Counted from the stretch's first letter, positions 38,936 through 48,378 are shown. The stretch: DNA of 64,000 nt from Bradyrhizobium vignae (GCF_004114425.1 NZ_RDQF01000002.1:62001-126000); one strand, 5' to 3'. A program made the numbers and translations. Notes: generated by a model from the sequence alone, not told the origin.

Positions 38936-39865
38936 TCACACCCCATCAACGCACGCCTCCATGATCGCGTCGAGCTGCGCCTTCGAGAGAACGCCGAGCT
39001 CGGCGATGAAGACGATGCGTGATCGCGGCACGCCCGGCGCCGGCGCATCGCCGGGTGCCAGCGTCGCGCGGCCGGCCGCGAACTGGAACACCATCATGCG
39101 GCCGGGCTGCTCGACGGTCTCGAACAGGCCTTTGGCGCGCGCCAGCTTTGGCGCCAATCGGTTGATGGCCTGCTGCAGGCGGGGCAGCGAGACCGGCTTG
39201 TCCGAGGTCCAGCTCAGCGTCTCGAAGCGTTCTTCCGCCGGCCGGCGCGGGCCGACCTCGCGCGGCGCGGGCGCGCGATCGGCATTCGCAGGGAACAGCA
39301 GCGCGGCCGGAATCTCGCCGTGGTTTGCATCAACCACCACGGCGGGAACACGCAGCGCGCGGATGGCCGCGCGCATCCGCGCCCCCGCGCCCGCATCCGC
39401 CAGATCCAGCTTGCTCAACGCGACGATATCGGCGACGCGCAACTGCGACCGCAGCAGCGCGTCATCCAGGGCCGTTGCCGGCGCCGTCGCATCCATCACG
39501 CAGAGCACCGTCTCCAGCGGCGCCTCGCGCAGGATCACCGGGTCCATCAGATTGCGCACGATGTCGGCGGGATCGGCGACGCCGCTGGTTTCGATGACGA
39601 TATACTCGGGCTTGGGATCTCGCCGCAGCAGCGTCGAGAGCGTGCGCAACAGATCGCCCTCGAGCGAGCAGCAGATGCATCCATTGCTGAGGCTGACCAC
39701 GCCATCGCTCGCGCCCGCGATCAGCTCCGCATCGATGTTGATTGCGCCGAAATCGTTGACCACGGCGGCGATGCGCCGCCCCTCAGCATGCGCCAGCAGA
39801 TGGTTCACGACCGTGGTCTTGCCGGCCCCCAAAAAGCCCGTCACCAGGAGAATGGGGACCTGCAT
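38936..39865 (-). CDS. CobW/COG0523 GTP-binding protein
   Basis: A 309-residue G3E GTPase. Walker A is GFLGAGKTT, the metal-binding CxCC motif is GCICCS, and the Walker B region is EYIVIETSGVADP. The C-terminal CobW domain is short. These proteins are metallochaperones that load Zn or other metals on client enzymes. It begins 4 bp after the stop of a D-aminoacylase-type amidohydrolase, which uses a Zn site, so that enzyme is a plausible client. That inference rests on the operon and on the known role of the family. Confidence 0.9.
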   Translation of the reverse strand: MQVPILLVTGFLGAGKTTVVNHLLAHAEGRRIAAVVNDFGAINIDAELIAGASDGVVSLSNGCICCSLEGDLLRTLSTLLRRDPKPEYIVIETSGVADPADIVRNLMDPVILREAPLETVLCVMDATAPATALDDALLRSQLRVADIVALSKLDLADAGAGARMRAAIRALRVPAVVVDANHGEIPAALLFPANADRAPAPREVGPRRPAEERFETLSWTSDKPVSLPRLQQAINRLAPKLARAKGLFETVEQPGRMMVFQFAAGRATLAPGDAPAPGVPRSRIVFIAELGVLSKAQLDAIMEACVDGV

Positions 39866-39868
39866 GGG

Positions 39869-41359
39869 TCAGCCCTCAACGACAGGGCGGCGCACGGGCT
39901 TACCCGGCCGCGCCGCCACATCAAGCACGCCATCGCTGATCAGCACCTCGCCGCTGACAATCAGATGCCGCACGCCTTCGGAGGGACGGTTCATCGCCGT
40001 GAAGGTCGCGCGGTCCGAGAGCTTCTCGTAATCGAACACGACGACGTCGGCATCCGCGCCTTTCGCAAGCCGGCCCTTGGCCCGCATCGCGGGCGTGCTC
40101 TGCGAGAGGATCTCCGCGGGGATCAGCGCGCATTTGCGCACGCCCTCCAGCAGCGAAACGGTCTTGCGCTCGCGCACCCATTCGCGGATGAATTTCGTGA
40201 AGCAGCCGGCCGAGCGCGGATGCGAGGTGGCATCATCCGGCAGCGGCCAGGCATCGCCGGTATAGGTGGTGCCGTCGGAGAGCGTCCATGGCATCGCGTC
40301 GGAGGCAATCGCGCCGCCGGGATAGAGCACCGACATGTCGAGCAGGTCGCGGTGACGCGCATTGTTCTCGGTGTCGAGGATGTGCCAGAGCACCAGCGAG
40401 GACGGCTCTTCGGCCTGCGCCTTGAGCAGCTCCTCGCGGTCGTGGAAGCGGTAGCCGTCGGTCACGCGCTGGACGGAATCGTAGCCGGTGCCGTTGCGCT
40501 CGACGAACTCCGGATCACTGAAGAAGGCGGCGGCCAGCACGGTCGAGCCGGTGCCGTAAGGATAGGCTTCGACCGTGATCGGCAGCCCCTGCGCCTGCGC
40601 CTTCTCGATCAGCACGCGGCAGCGCTCGACGTCGGTCTTGCTCGACGAGTTGAAATGGCAGATGTGCATGTGCGCGCCGGTGGCGCCGGCATAGCCGATC
40701 AGGCGGATATAGGCCTCCGCCGCGCTTTCGGGGTCGATGCGCGACATGAACGCGACATGGGTGAAAGTCGGCACGTCCTTGGCCGCAGCCAGCTGGCACA
40801 CCGCCGTCAGCTCCTGGACGCCGGCGCCCGGCGCATAGGCGTTCAGAATGCCGATGCCGATGCCGCCTTCGTTGAGGCCGCGGGTGAGACGCTCGAGGAT
40901 GCCTGATACCTCCGCATCGGTTGCGACATTGTCCATCCAGCGGCGATCGCGCATGGCGTTGCCGAACGCCTCCAGCGAGCTCTCCGCATTGGAGCCGGTC
41001 ATCGCGCCGATGCGCGCGAAGGCCCAGTTGGTGGCTGCGCCATAGTTCAGCACGCGGCCCTTCCGCGCCTGGCGCTCATACCAGGATGCGACCGGCAGCA
41101 CGCCGGCCTCGAGATCGAGCGTCGTCGTGACGCCGTCGAACGCCTGCATGCGGTCGGCCGGGATCGACTGTCCATGCGCATGCAGGTCGATGAAGCCCGG
41201 GGCCACCACAAGCCCGGTCGCGTCGATCACCCGCTCGGCGCCGCCGAGGCCCGTGCCGACCGCGGCGATCTTGCCGTCCACCACCGCCACATCACCAACG
41301 GCGTCCATCCCGCTCGCGGGATCCACCACCCGGCCGCCAGAGATCACCAATCCGCTCAT
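39869..41359 (-). CDS. N-acyl-D-amino-acid deacylase-type amidohydrolase
   Basis: A 496-residue member of the D-aminoacylase branch of the amidohydrolase superfamily. The N-terminal sandwich has ISGGRVVDPASGMDAVGDVA, and the metal motif is GFIDLHAHGQS. Later segments IDPESAAEAYIRLIGYAG, HMHICHFNSSS and GGAIASDAMPW give further metal and active-site positions. It would remove acyl groups from N-acyl-D-amino acids. The ATG at 41359 is chosen since the frame before it is poor. The CobW gene follows after 3 bp and may supply its zinc. Confidence 0.88.
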   Translation of the reverse strand: MSGLVISGGRVVDPASGMDAVGDVAVVDGKIAAVGTGLGGAERVIDATGLVVAPGFIDLHAHGQSIPADRMQAFDGVTTTLDLEAGVLPVASWYERQARKGRVLNYGAATNWAFARIGAMTGSNAESSLEAFGNAMRDRRWMDNVATDAEVSGILERLTRGLNEGGIGIGILNAYAPGAGVQELTAVCQLAAAKDVPTFTHVAFMSRIDPESAAEAYIRLIGYAGATGAHMHICHFNSSSKTDVERCRVLIEKAQAQGLPITVEAYPYGTGSTVLAAAFFSDPEFVERNGTGYDSVQRVTDGYRFHDREELLKAQAEEPSSLVLWHILDTENNARHRDLLDMSVLYPGGAIASDAMPWTLSDGTTYTGDAWPLPDDATSHPRSAGCFTKFIREWVRERKTVSLLEGVRKCALIPAEILSQSTPAMRAKGRLAKGADADVVVFDYEKLSDRATFTAMNRPSEGVRHLIVSGEVLISDGVLDVAARPGKPVRRPVVEG

Positions 41360-41510
41360 CTCGCCACTCCTCCGCCTTGAAATCGCATCAAGGCAGATTC
41401 CGGGGGCAACGACCACCTTCACGAAGGCCGATGCATCATGCTTCAGCGGAAGGCCATTTAGGGGATCGCAGACACGCGCCCGCATCCTCGCGGCAGGATT
41501 TGCCCGAGCT

Positions 41511-41726
41511 ATGCTCCGCTTCACGCTCGATTTTGCCCGCGAGTGTCTGCCTGATGATTTCGACGACGTCCGTTATTTCTTCAGCAAGCGAGGCGCTTAC
41601 CCGAAATTCAAGGCCCTGCTCGCCAGACGAGGTGCGATCGATCGATGGCATGCATACGAGAATAAGGCGATAGAGCAGGCCTTGCGCGAGCGGTGCGCGC
41701 TGCATGAGATCGAAATCGTGGGCTGA
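41511..41726 (+). CDS. Small conserved hypothetical protein
   Basis: A 71-residue protein, MLRFTLDFARECLPDDFDD followed by RYFFSKRGAYPKFKALLARR, HAYENKAIEQALRE and a C-terminal HEIEIVG. Composition and codon use are those of a real gene, helical and charged. I recall similar short proteins in Bradyrhizobium but no function. The start at 41511 has no strong ribosome site; an upstream in-frame start cannot be excluded. Confidence 0.55.
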   Translation: MLRFTLDFARECLPDDFDDVRYFFSKRGAYPKFKALLARRGAIDRWHAYENKAIEQALRERCALHEIEIVG

Positions 41727-41910
41727 TCTGACGTCCCCGCTCGGACACGGTTGGAACTTCGCCGGACGCTCGCAAGTCCTGCGGCGGGAACGTGGACGCC
41801 ATGTCCACGCTGCCGAGTGCGAAACTGGCTCTGCCGTCTTCTCGCCCCCATTGTCATTCAGGGAGCTGGGCGGGGCGGCGTTACGGTGGGCAAAGTTCCC
41901 GAGGTTCCGT

Positions 41911-42933
41911 GTGATCGTCCGACGTCTTCTGCAACGCGACTCCCGTCATTCTGTTTCGCGCCGCGCGCTTCTTGGCGGACTCGTGTCGGCAGGAAGCGCA
42001 CTCGCGCTGGGCGGATGCGCCGGCTTGGGTGCGACCGGCGCACGCTTCGACGCCTCGTCGCTGTCCGTTGACCCCACATTGCTCGTCGTCACCACGCGTA
42101 AGCCCGTGAACGGCCGCACCAAACCCTGGTTCGGGCCGGAGCGCGCGACGAGCATGACGGTCGCGCGGGCGAAGCTGGTGGCCCCGGACGAGAGCCGTCT
42201 TTCTCTCGCCTCGGTTGGACTCGACGATTGGCGTCTCGACCGGATCGAACCGGTGTCGACCGACGCCGGCGATCTCGCTGCGCAGGCCGGCGCAGGGGAC
42301 GTGCTGATCTATGTGCACGGCTTCAAGCAGACATTCGAGACGGCGGTGCTGGATGGCGTCCATCTCTCCGACGGAATCAAGTTCCGCGGCCGGACCATGG
42401 TGTTCTCCTGGCCGTCCAAGGCCGGACTGTTCGACTACGCCTATGACCGCGACAGCGCGATGTGGTCTCGCGACGCTTTCGAACGCGTGCTCTCCGCGCT
42501 CGTCTCGGCGCCAGGCGGCGGCCGCGTGCACATCGTTGCGCACAGCATGGGAACGATGCTGACGCTCGAAAGCCTGCGTCAGCTTTATGCCCGATACGGC
42601 GATACAGTCACGAGCAAGATCGGCGCTGTGGTGTTTGCCTCGCCCGACATCGATATGGACGTGTTCTCGTCGTCAATCCAGCGCATCGGTCCGCTAACCG
42701 GAAAAATCACCGTGATTGCCTCGACGAACGATCGTGCACTGGCGCTGTCGGGGCAGATCGCCGGGGGAATGACCCGGGTCGGCGCCGCCGAGAAGGCCAC
42801 CATCGCGCGGCTCGGCGTGCGCGTGGTCGATGCCTCCCAGGAAGGCTGGGGCATCATCAACCACGACCTGTTCTTGTCGAATGCGGAAGTGCAGCGCGTG
42901 ATCCGCCGCTCGATCGACGGCACCACGGCGTAA
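41911..42933 (+). CDS. Alpha/beta hydrolase (DUF900-type) lipoprotein
   Basis: A 340-residue DUF900-type esterase/lipase-like protein. The GTG at 41911 gives an N-terminus with SRRALLGGLVSAGSALALGG and Cys at a lipobox (LGGC), so it is probably an exported, perhaps Tat-dependent, lipoprotein. The oxyanion strand is LIYVHGFKQTFETAV and the nucleophile elbow is VHIVAHSMGTML, with Ser in AHSMG. The acid and His lie near DIDMDVF and INHDLF. The gene is alone. Confidence 0.85.
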   Translation: MIVRRLLQRDSRHSVSRRALLGGLVSAGSALALGGCAGLGATGARFDASSLSVDPTLLVVTTRKPVNGRTKPWFGPERATSMTVARAKLVAPDESRLSLASVGLDDWRLDRIEPVSTDAGDLAAQAGAGDVLIYVHGFKQTFETAVLDGVHLSDGIKFRGRTMVFSWPSKAGLFDYAYDRDSAMWSRDAFERVLSALVSAPGGGRVHIVAHSMGTMLTLESLRQLYARYGDTVTSKIGAVVFASPDIDMDVFSSSIQRIGPLTGKITVIASTNDRALALSGQIAGGMTRVGAAEKATIARLGVRVVDASQEGWGIINHDLFLSNAEVQRVIRRSIDGTTA

Positions 42934-42954
42934 GGGCGCGCACTTGCGCAGCTA

Positions 42955-43045
42955 GGGCGCGATCAGATTGGGATGAATCGTTGCCGCGCTTCAGGTCATT
43001 GCTTGAGCAGGATCTTTTCAGACCACCGCGTCGCGCTTTGAGCAA
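42955..43045. repeat. Diverged copy D3 of the ~100-bp repeat
   Basis: The segment keeps the order of D1 and D2: GCGATCAGATTGGGATGAATCG, CGCGCTT, TTGCTTGAGCA, GATCTTTTCAGACCACCGC, CGCGCTTTGAGCA. Many positions differ from the two near-identical copies, so it is an older copy. Confidence 0.5.
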
Positions 43046-43151
43046 ACGCGGCCCTCCGGGTGGCGGTGTCGCTACGGCGCCGCTAGCCGGCGGCAACACC
43101 GCCGCCGGCTAGCTGGCTCTTGGCGCTCGCTAAGCAGTTCGTCCCATCTGC

Positions 43152-43854
43152 TTACGCGAAGTGGAAGTCGTGGCTGTTCAGCTTGTCGAGCTGGGTGTTC
43201 TTCAGCGTGAGGGTGTCGCTCCCCGCCGCGATAACGACGTCGTGGCCTGACTGGGCCGCGTGGGAGAGAACGCTCGCAAAACTGTCGAACACGCTCTTGC
43301 TGAACTCACCGAAGTCATTATTGAATGATCATCACGGCCGACACGTAGCTGTTCTCGTTGATGACCGTGTTGTGCCGAATGACGACGTCTGAAACGCCGC
43401 CGTCGATCTCGATACCATCGTAGTGCGGGCCACCCAATGACGTGCCGAGACGCACATTCGGCGCATTCATGTGGTGGATATAATTGTCTTGGACGAGGCT
43501 CGAGCCTGTAACAATAATACCGTTCTCCACGTCATGGATATCGTTGCGCAGGAATGTGCCGGACCCGACAATGCCGTTCGCGCCATTTGGGCTGCTTCCA
43601 ACGTTTATAATCTCGCTATCCTTGACGACAGTTCCTGCAACGCCATCCTTGATCCAGATGCCGGTCCAATCGCTGGACGTGATGCGGCTATTCTCAATCG
43701 TGACGTTATCGGCCTGGACCGAAATCGTGCCTTTGACATCGAGAGCGTCGATTACGGTACCTGGCTGAGTGACAGTCACGTCGCCCGATGGAGTCGGAAT
43801 AACGCCACTAGGAAGACCGGTGCTATTCGCGTCTGGAAATCCAGCAATTGCCAT
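43152..43854 (-). pseudogene. Broken right-handed beta-helix / secreted-protein gene
   Basis: The first 178 residues (ATG at 43854) are a beta-helix: repeated short strands such as GTISVQADNVTIENSRI, GIWIKDGVAGTVVKDSEI and GIEIDGGVSDVVIRHNTV. The frame stops at 43318. A second frame (43152-43317) continues with FGEFSKSVFDSFASVLSH, AGSDTLTLKNTQLDKL and SHDFHFA, which resembles the C-terminal secretion tail of type I-secreted proteins. A frameshift, and probably a deletion of the middle, joins them. There is no N-terminal signal, as expected for type I export. Confidence 0.65.
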
Positions 43855-44059
43855 GTTGTGTTCATCCCCTTGAGCAATGCACGCGCAGACTAAGTTTCAT
43901 GCGGTTCGATACGTCGCGGCTCAGTCCGACTTGATCTGGTTCTTTGCCGCCCCATCAGGAGAACTGAAAACTAATGATCAGGATTTAATTTCGACGGAGC
44001 GCGTTGTTTAAAAGCAGGCGACGAACGACCGATGTGGTTCGCGTCGATACCAACATGCT

Positions 44060-45877
44060 CTACGCTATCAAACGCTGCACCAATGCCGACTCGCTCGAAT
44101 ACGTCAGCAGCGCTTCGTGAGTCGCCCGGGTCACCCCGACATAGGTCAGCCGGACACATTCCTCCACGGTCTCGCCGTGGCGGCCGAGCAAGCCCAAGCC
44201 GGCAATGGCGACGCACGGAAACTCCAGTCCTTTCGCGGTGTGCATGCTCAGGAACCGCACGGCGACGCGCTTGACCGAAACCCTGTTGCGATTGTCCTTG
44301 GCCATATCGATCGGCACGTCATGCCTGGCGAGGATCTGCGCGACCCGCCCGCCGATCCAGTGCTCCGGGTAGAGACACGCCATCTGCGACCACTCGTACC
44401 CGGCTTTCTTCCGGTCGAGAAACCACTCGGCGACGCAGTGAGCTTCTGCGTCGATGCTCACGCAACGCCGCACCGCGGGCTCCAGTCCCTGCCGACCCGC
44501 ATCCTCGGGCAACAGGATGGCGTGCTCATCGTCGGCCGTGACGCCGGGAGCGCCAATGACGTCTGCAGCGAAGCGTCGTGCGAAGGCAACGATTTGCGCC
44601 GTGTTGCGATAGTTGACTTTCAACACGGTCGTTCTGCCCTTCGCCTCGATCCCGAGCTGACTCCACACCGGGCGCTCACGTCCTTTATAGATGGCCTGAA
44701 TATCGTCGTAGACGACCATCAGCGCCTTCGTGCGCGGGTTCACCATCTTGGCCGCCAGCGCGAGCCATTGCGGCTCGAAGTCGTGCGCCTCGTCGATCAG
44801 GACAGCGTCGTACTGCTCCATTGGGATGTGGCCTTGATCGACGGCCTTCACGACCTCCGACACGCTCGCAGCCAGGCGTTCTGCGTAGTCAGGATAGTCT
44901 CGCTCGGAGGGGGCCGGAATCCCATAAGTCCGCAGCATCCGGTAACACCAGGAATGAAAGGTGAGAACCTGAACGCGGTGCTCCACGCCCCTGCTCTGCA
45001 TGGCGTCCTCGAGCCGCCCGGCGATGCCGTTGGCGTAACACAGGATCAGCACCGGCTTTGCCGCCGCACGTGCCAGATACTCGGCCCGAAATGCCAGGAT
45101 CAGCGTCTTGCCCGATCCGGCGACGCCGCGAATGATTCGATGCCCTTCTCCCAGACTGCGCGCGAACTGCTCCTGATGCAGGTCCATGACCGCAAGCGTC
45201 CGGTCCGAAGGATCGGCCCGAGGCGCGTCGTCCAGAGGCAGGGCGATCTGCCGTATGCGGATTTCCGGAAAGAGCAGCGCCCGCAGGCGGTCGAACTGCG
45301 GCATGGATAGGGGGTCTCCGAGACGCGGATGAACCATGCGCCACAATCTGGCCCGGAATTCCTCGGGATCGGCGCCCTCCGTCATTTCGTCCTTGAACAG
45401 ACAGAGGTGCTCGGCGAACACCTCCTTGAGATCGGTCTGGTCGAACTGCCTGCGCGTGATGTTGGTGAACACGGTCCCGAAGCCGAACGGAACAATGGCC
45501 CGGCCCGCGAAGCGATGACCGGGCGGAAACAACAATTGCCCGTCGCGCTCCAGTGTGCGCACGACCTCGAACGTGTACTTGCGAGCCCGCTCGAGCGGAT
45601 TACTCTCCCGCACGACACCACGACTTGTCAGCAACTCGACCTTCGTCTTGTCCGCCGAAACGATCGTCTCCAGCCGCCAGTCTTTCACCTCGAGCACGAG
45701 CAAACCGTTCGCGGGATGAACGATAATGAAATCCGGATGCCGGTTGAGAGGGCCAACCGGGAGGTTGTGCCAGACGACGGTGTTGTCTTCGAGGAAGTCC
45801 TTGAGCCGCTCGGCCAATCGAAGCTCGCCACGGCTGTCGAAGCGCGCGAAGCCGAGACTCGGGATCAGGATTGCCAT
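44060..45877 (-). CDS. NERD nuclease domain - UvrD/Rep-like helicase fusion
   Basis: A 605-residue protein. Residues 12-110 are a NERD (nuclease-related) domain with Glu18 in GELR, Asp49 in HPDFIIV and Glu63-Lys65 in LEVKDW, the PD-(D/E)xK-like set. From about 230 there is an SF1 helicase: Walker A GVAGSGKT (251-258), Walker B VLIDEAHD (DEAH 362-365), VNYRNT, and near the end STHTAKGLEF-type MHTAKGLEFPCV and VGVTRATHEALL. The combination suggests processing of DNA ends. It lies next to an island integrase, so a defence or element-maintenance role is plausible, but no known system is matched. Confidence 0.88.
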   Translation of the reverse strand: MAILIPSLGFARFDSRGELRLAERLKDFLEDNTVVWHNLPVGPLNRHPDFIIVHPANGLLVLEVKDWRLETIVSADKTKVELLTSRGVVRESNPLERARKYTFEVVRTLERDGQLLFPPGHRFAGRAIVPFGFGTVFTNITRRQFDQTDLKEVFAEHLCLFKDEMTEGADPEEFRARLWRMVHPRLGDPLSMPQFDRLRALLFPEIRIRQIALPLDDAPRADPSDRTLAVMDLHQEQFARSLGEGHRIIRGVAGSGKTLILAFRAEYLARAAAKPVLILCYANGIAGRLEDAMQSRGVEHRVQVLTFHSWCYRMLRTYGIPAPSERDYPDYAERLAASVSEVVKAVDQGHIPMEQYDAVLIDEAHDFEPQWLALAAKMVNPRTKALMVVYDDIQAIYKGRERPVWSQLGIEAKGRTTVLKVNYRNTAQIVAFARRFAADVIGAPGVTADDEHAILLPEDAGRQGLEPAVRRCVSIDAEAHCVAEWFLDRKKAGYEWSQMACLYPEHWIGGRVAQILARHDVPIDMAKDNRNRVSVKRVAVRFLSMHTAKGLEFPCVAIAGLGLLGRHGETVEECVRLTYVGVTRATHEALLTYSSESALVQRLIA

Positions 45878-45995
45878 GTTGCGACTGCGAGGGCCATTGC
45901 GGACCACCTTGTGAGACTACGCATGTGGCAGGGCAGTCTCTCCAGGTTCACATGGTCGCCTAGAGTGTGCAGGTTTTCAATGGCTTAGGATTATC

Positions 45996-46040
45996 TGGCG
46001 CTCCCTGGGGGGAATCGAATCCCTGTTTCAGCCTTGAGAG
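45996..46040 (-). other. Degenerate tRNA-Glu 3' end (attachment-site relic)
   Basis: On the minus strand the sequence ends AGGGAGC-G-CCA, the 3' acceptor strand, discriminator and CCA of alphaproteobacterial tRNA-Glu, preceded by a T-arm CAGGGATTCGATTCCCCC (one C extra) and part of the anticodon arm. Beyond about 46035 similarity is lost, so this is not a full tRNA. A tyrosine integrase starts 140 bp away. This is the expected look of an att site left where an element entered a tRNA 3' end. Confidence 0.6.
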
Positions 46041-46182
46041 AATTGCATCTCGCACGTCAGCGAACATCGGCGAACGTCGATAACACAAACAATATCAATT
46101 GCTTAGTCCGTACACGTTTAGTACTATTCGCGAGCATCTACGACCGCCTTTTGAAGAAAACTTGAAGAAATGGAGAACGTCG

Positions 46183-47478
46183 GTGGCACGCTCGGCGCGG
46201 CACTCGTCGCTTGAAACGCGGACTGCCCGCGCGAGATTGAAGACCCGACGAACGCCTTACTTCGCCAAGATCGCGAAGGGACTGCGTCTCGGCTATTACC
46301 GCGGTGCAACTGCAGGATCGTGGGTTGCGAGCTTCTATTGTGGCACCAAAGGCTATGTGACCAAGGCAATCGGTGCGGCTGACGACACCATCGACGCTGA
46401 TGGCGTGACTGTCTTCGACTTCTGGCAGGCGCAAGACCAGTCCCGAACCTGGGCTGAGCAGCAGCGCCTGGTCGTTGCAGGCATTGTTCGCAGCGGACCA
46501 TACACGATCGAAGATGCCGTCAAGGACTACTTGTCGGAAATCGCCGCTGAAAAGAAGCCTACTGCCGTCAAAGGCGCGAAATACGTGTTCGACGCCTGGA
46601 TTCTGCCCGATCTGGGGGCGCTCAAGATCGACGAGGTGACGACTGAGAAGCTGGCTCGGTGGCGCAACAAGATCGCGACGGCGCCAAAACGGGTGCGAAC
46701 CAAGCGCGGCGCAGTGGACCAGGCCACGCAGGAAACCGCAGACGATGACGACGCGCGCCGCGGCCGCAAGGCGACCGCCAATCGAATTCTCACCGTGCTC
46801 AAGGCCGCGCTCAATCGCGCATTTTACGCCGATCGCGTGGCGTCGGACGCCGCCTGGCGCAAAGTCAAGCCGTTCAAGAATGTTGATGGGCCGGTCGTTC
46901 GGTATCTTTCTTTGGGTGAGGCACGTCGTTTGGTCGACGGCTGCCCGCAAGATTTCCGGAAGCTGGTCGAAGCGGCGCTCTATACGGGCTGCCGCTACGC
47001 GGAGCTCGGTCGCCTCAAGCGCGAAGATTACAACAATGACAGCGGCACATTATCGGTGAGGCTAAGTAAAGGAAAAAACCGTCACGTCTTCCTGACGGAG
47101 GAGGGAAAGCAGGCGTTTCGGCACTGGACGACTGACCTCGACGCGGGCGCTCGAATTTTCTTGAGGTGCGACGGAAAACCGTGGGGAACGTCTCATCAGC
47201 AGCGGCCACTCGATGAGGCCAGCGACCGAGCTGGCATAACCCCCGCGGTGAACTTTCACATCTTACGGCACACGCACGCGTCCTATCTTGCCATGGCGGG
47301 AGTTCCGATGGGTGTGATCGCCAAGCAACTGGGTCATGCCGATACGCGAATGACGGAAAAGCACTATGCTCACCTGGCGCCGAGTTATATAGCGCAGACG
47401 ATCCGCGAAAACTTTCCCGTGCTGGGCTTGGGTGCGTTCGGACAGGTTGCGCAATTTCGAAATCGAGCCGCCTCGTAA
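46183..47478 (+). CDS. Tyrosine-type site-specific integrase
   Basis: A 431-residue phage/island integrase. A DNA-binding N-terminal region and SAM-like core precede the catalytic domain, in which the conserved residues are visible: Arg in TGCRYAEL, Lys in SKGKNRHV, HxxR in HILRHTH, His in QLGHADTRM and the Tyr nucleophile in EKHYAHL. The GTG at 46183 follows GGAG; earlier in-frame starts exist up to 46099. It sits 140 bp from the tRNA-Glu-like end and reads into the island. It should excise or insert the element at tRNA-Glu. Confidence 0.92.
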   Translation: MARSARHSSLETRTARARLKTRRTPYFAKIAKGLRLGYYRGATAGSWVASFYCGTKGYVTKAIGAADDTIDADGVTVFDFWQAQDQSRTWAEQQRLVVAGIVRSGPYTIEDAVKDYLSEIAAEKKPTAVKGAKYVFDAWILPDLGALKIDEVTTEKLARWRNKIATAPKRVRTKRGAVDQATQETADDDDARRGRKATANRILTVLKAALNRAFYADRVASDAAWRKVKPFKNVDGPVVRYLSLGEARRLVDGCPQDFRKLVEAALYTGCRYAELGRLKREDYNNDSGTLSVRLSKGKNRHVFLTEEGKQAFRHWTTDLDAGARIFLRCDGKPWGTSHQQRPLDEASDRAGITPAVNFHILRHTHASYLAMAGVPMGVIAKQLGHADTRMTEKHYAHLAPSYIAQTIRENFPVLGLGAFGQVAQFRNRAAS

Positions 47479-48096
47479 CCTGCGACCCCTGCGTCCCGAA
47501 CGTAAATAGCACACGAAAAGATCAATAAAACAATGAAGTTTGCTTGCGATTGACCACCTTTATCGCCGTTTGTTCACGGGGTTTCGGTGGTCAATCGGTG
47601 GTCAGTTCGACCAGGATCCGCAAGCCCCTCGGCGAAGCGGGAATCCACTGTGTCCGTCTTACGAAGTGAAGGGTGGCGATAGAATCGGATCTTATCTCGC
47701 ACGCTCTGTTTTCTGGGAAAGTTCAGCTTGGCTCGCGAGCCAAGCCTTCGTCTTACAGCCCGCGGTTCGTGAATTCATCGCTACCACGGGAATCGTATGA
47801 CGGCACCACCAGATGAAACTGCAAGCGGCATGCGCCCGAGACTGCTTAGCAAGTCTCAAGCTGCAGGCTATTGTAATATTTTGATGAGCACCTTCTCAAG
47901 CTGGGTTCGATCCGCAAAGCGGCCTCCTCCATCAGAGTATCAATGGGTGACGCCAGCGAGTTGACGACCACGGCAGCCCGCCCGATTGTCAAGGAATATC
48001 TTGCTCAGATCAGCAAGGGACGCGCCCCGTTGTGGCTCGTGCCTGCCGCCAGCCGGCAATATTCGAACGTCAACCCCCGGTGACCTCCGCGACCCC
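47479..48096. other. Gene-poor stretch after the integrase
   Basis: No gene is convincing here. It contains an 11-bp perfect inverted repeat GATTGACCACC (47548-47558) and GGTGGTCAATC (47586-47596), with a near-direct copy GGTGGTCAG after it, possibly the end of a lost insertion sequence. A 46-residue frame from ATG 47943 to 48083 (MGDASELTTTAARPIVKEYL...) has no ribosome site and cannot be assigned. Confidence 0.45.
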
Positions 48097-48378
48097 TTAC
48101 GCGTTGCCGGCATCCATCGCCAGTAAAGCCATTTCGACGCCGATGCGCTTGGCGGGAACACCGCGCTTGCGGATCATCTCGATCGCGCTTGCGATCGAAT
48201 CGACGGAGCCGTTGCCAGAGATGCGCACCTCCTTAAGCCATGGCTGCTCCAGCTGGCTCTGATAGGTCTCCATCCGATGGGCGACATAGCCGGCCTTGTC
48301 CGGCGCGCCCTTGGCATAGACGACCACGGGCACCGAGAAAGGACGCGCGGAGTTGAAGTTAATGGAAGCCTTTCCCCG
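48097..48378 (-). pseudogene. M24 metallopeptidase (creatinase/prolidase) N-terminal fragment
   Basis: The translated segment has RPFSVPVVVYAKGAPDKAGY, VAHRMETYQSQLEQPWLKEV, RISGNGSVDSIASAIEMIRK and RIGVEMALLAMDAGNA, matching the N-terminal creatinase-like domain of an M24 family. A stop follows GNA where the family continues. Upstream the frame turns into unrelated sequence. Both ends are missing, including the metal-binding catalytic domain, so it is inactive. Confidence 0.6.

Noticed and set aside
45996..46070. A complete tRNA gene
   Set aside because: Only the 3' end can be matched; the T-arm has an extra base and the D-arm and 5' acceptor strand are absent.
47548..47596. An insertion sequence end
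   Set aside because: The 11-bp inverted repeat is perfect but there is no transposase piece that I can recognise, so it is kept only as a note.
48000..48017. Inverted repeat TCTTGCT/AGCAAGG, similar to the five operator-like sites
   Set aside because: The spacing of the CTTGCT/AGCAAG arms is 6 bp rather than 8, the outer bases do not match, and there is no gene start nearby in the right place.
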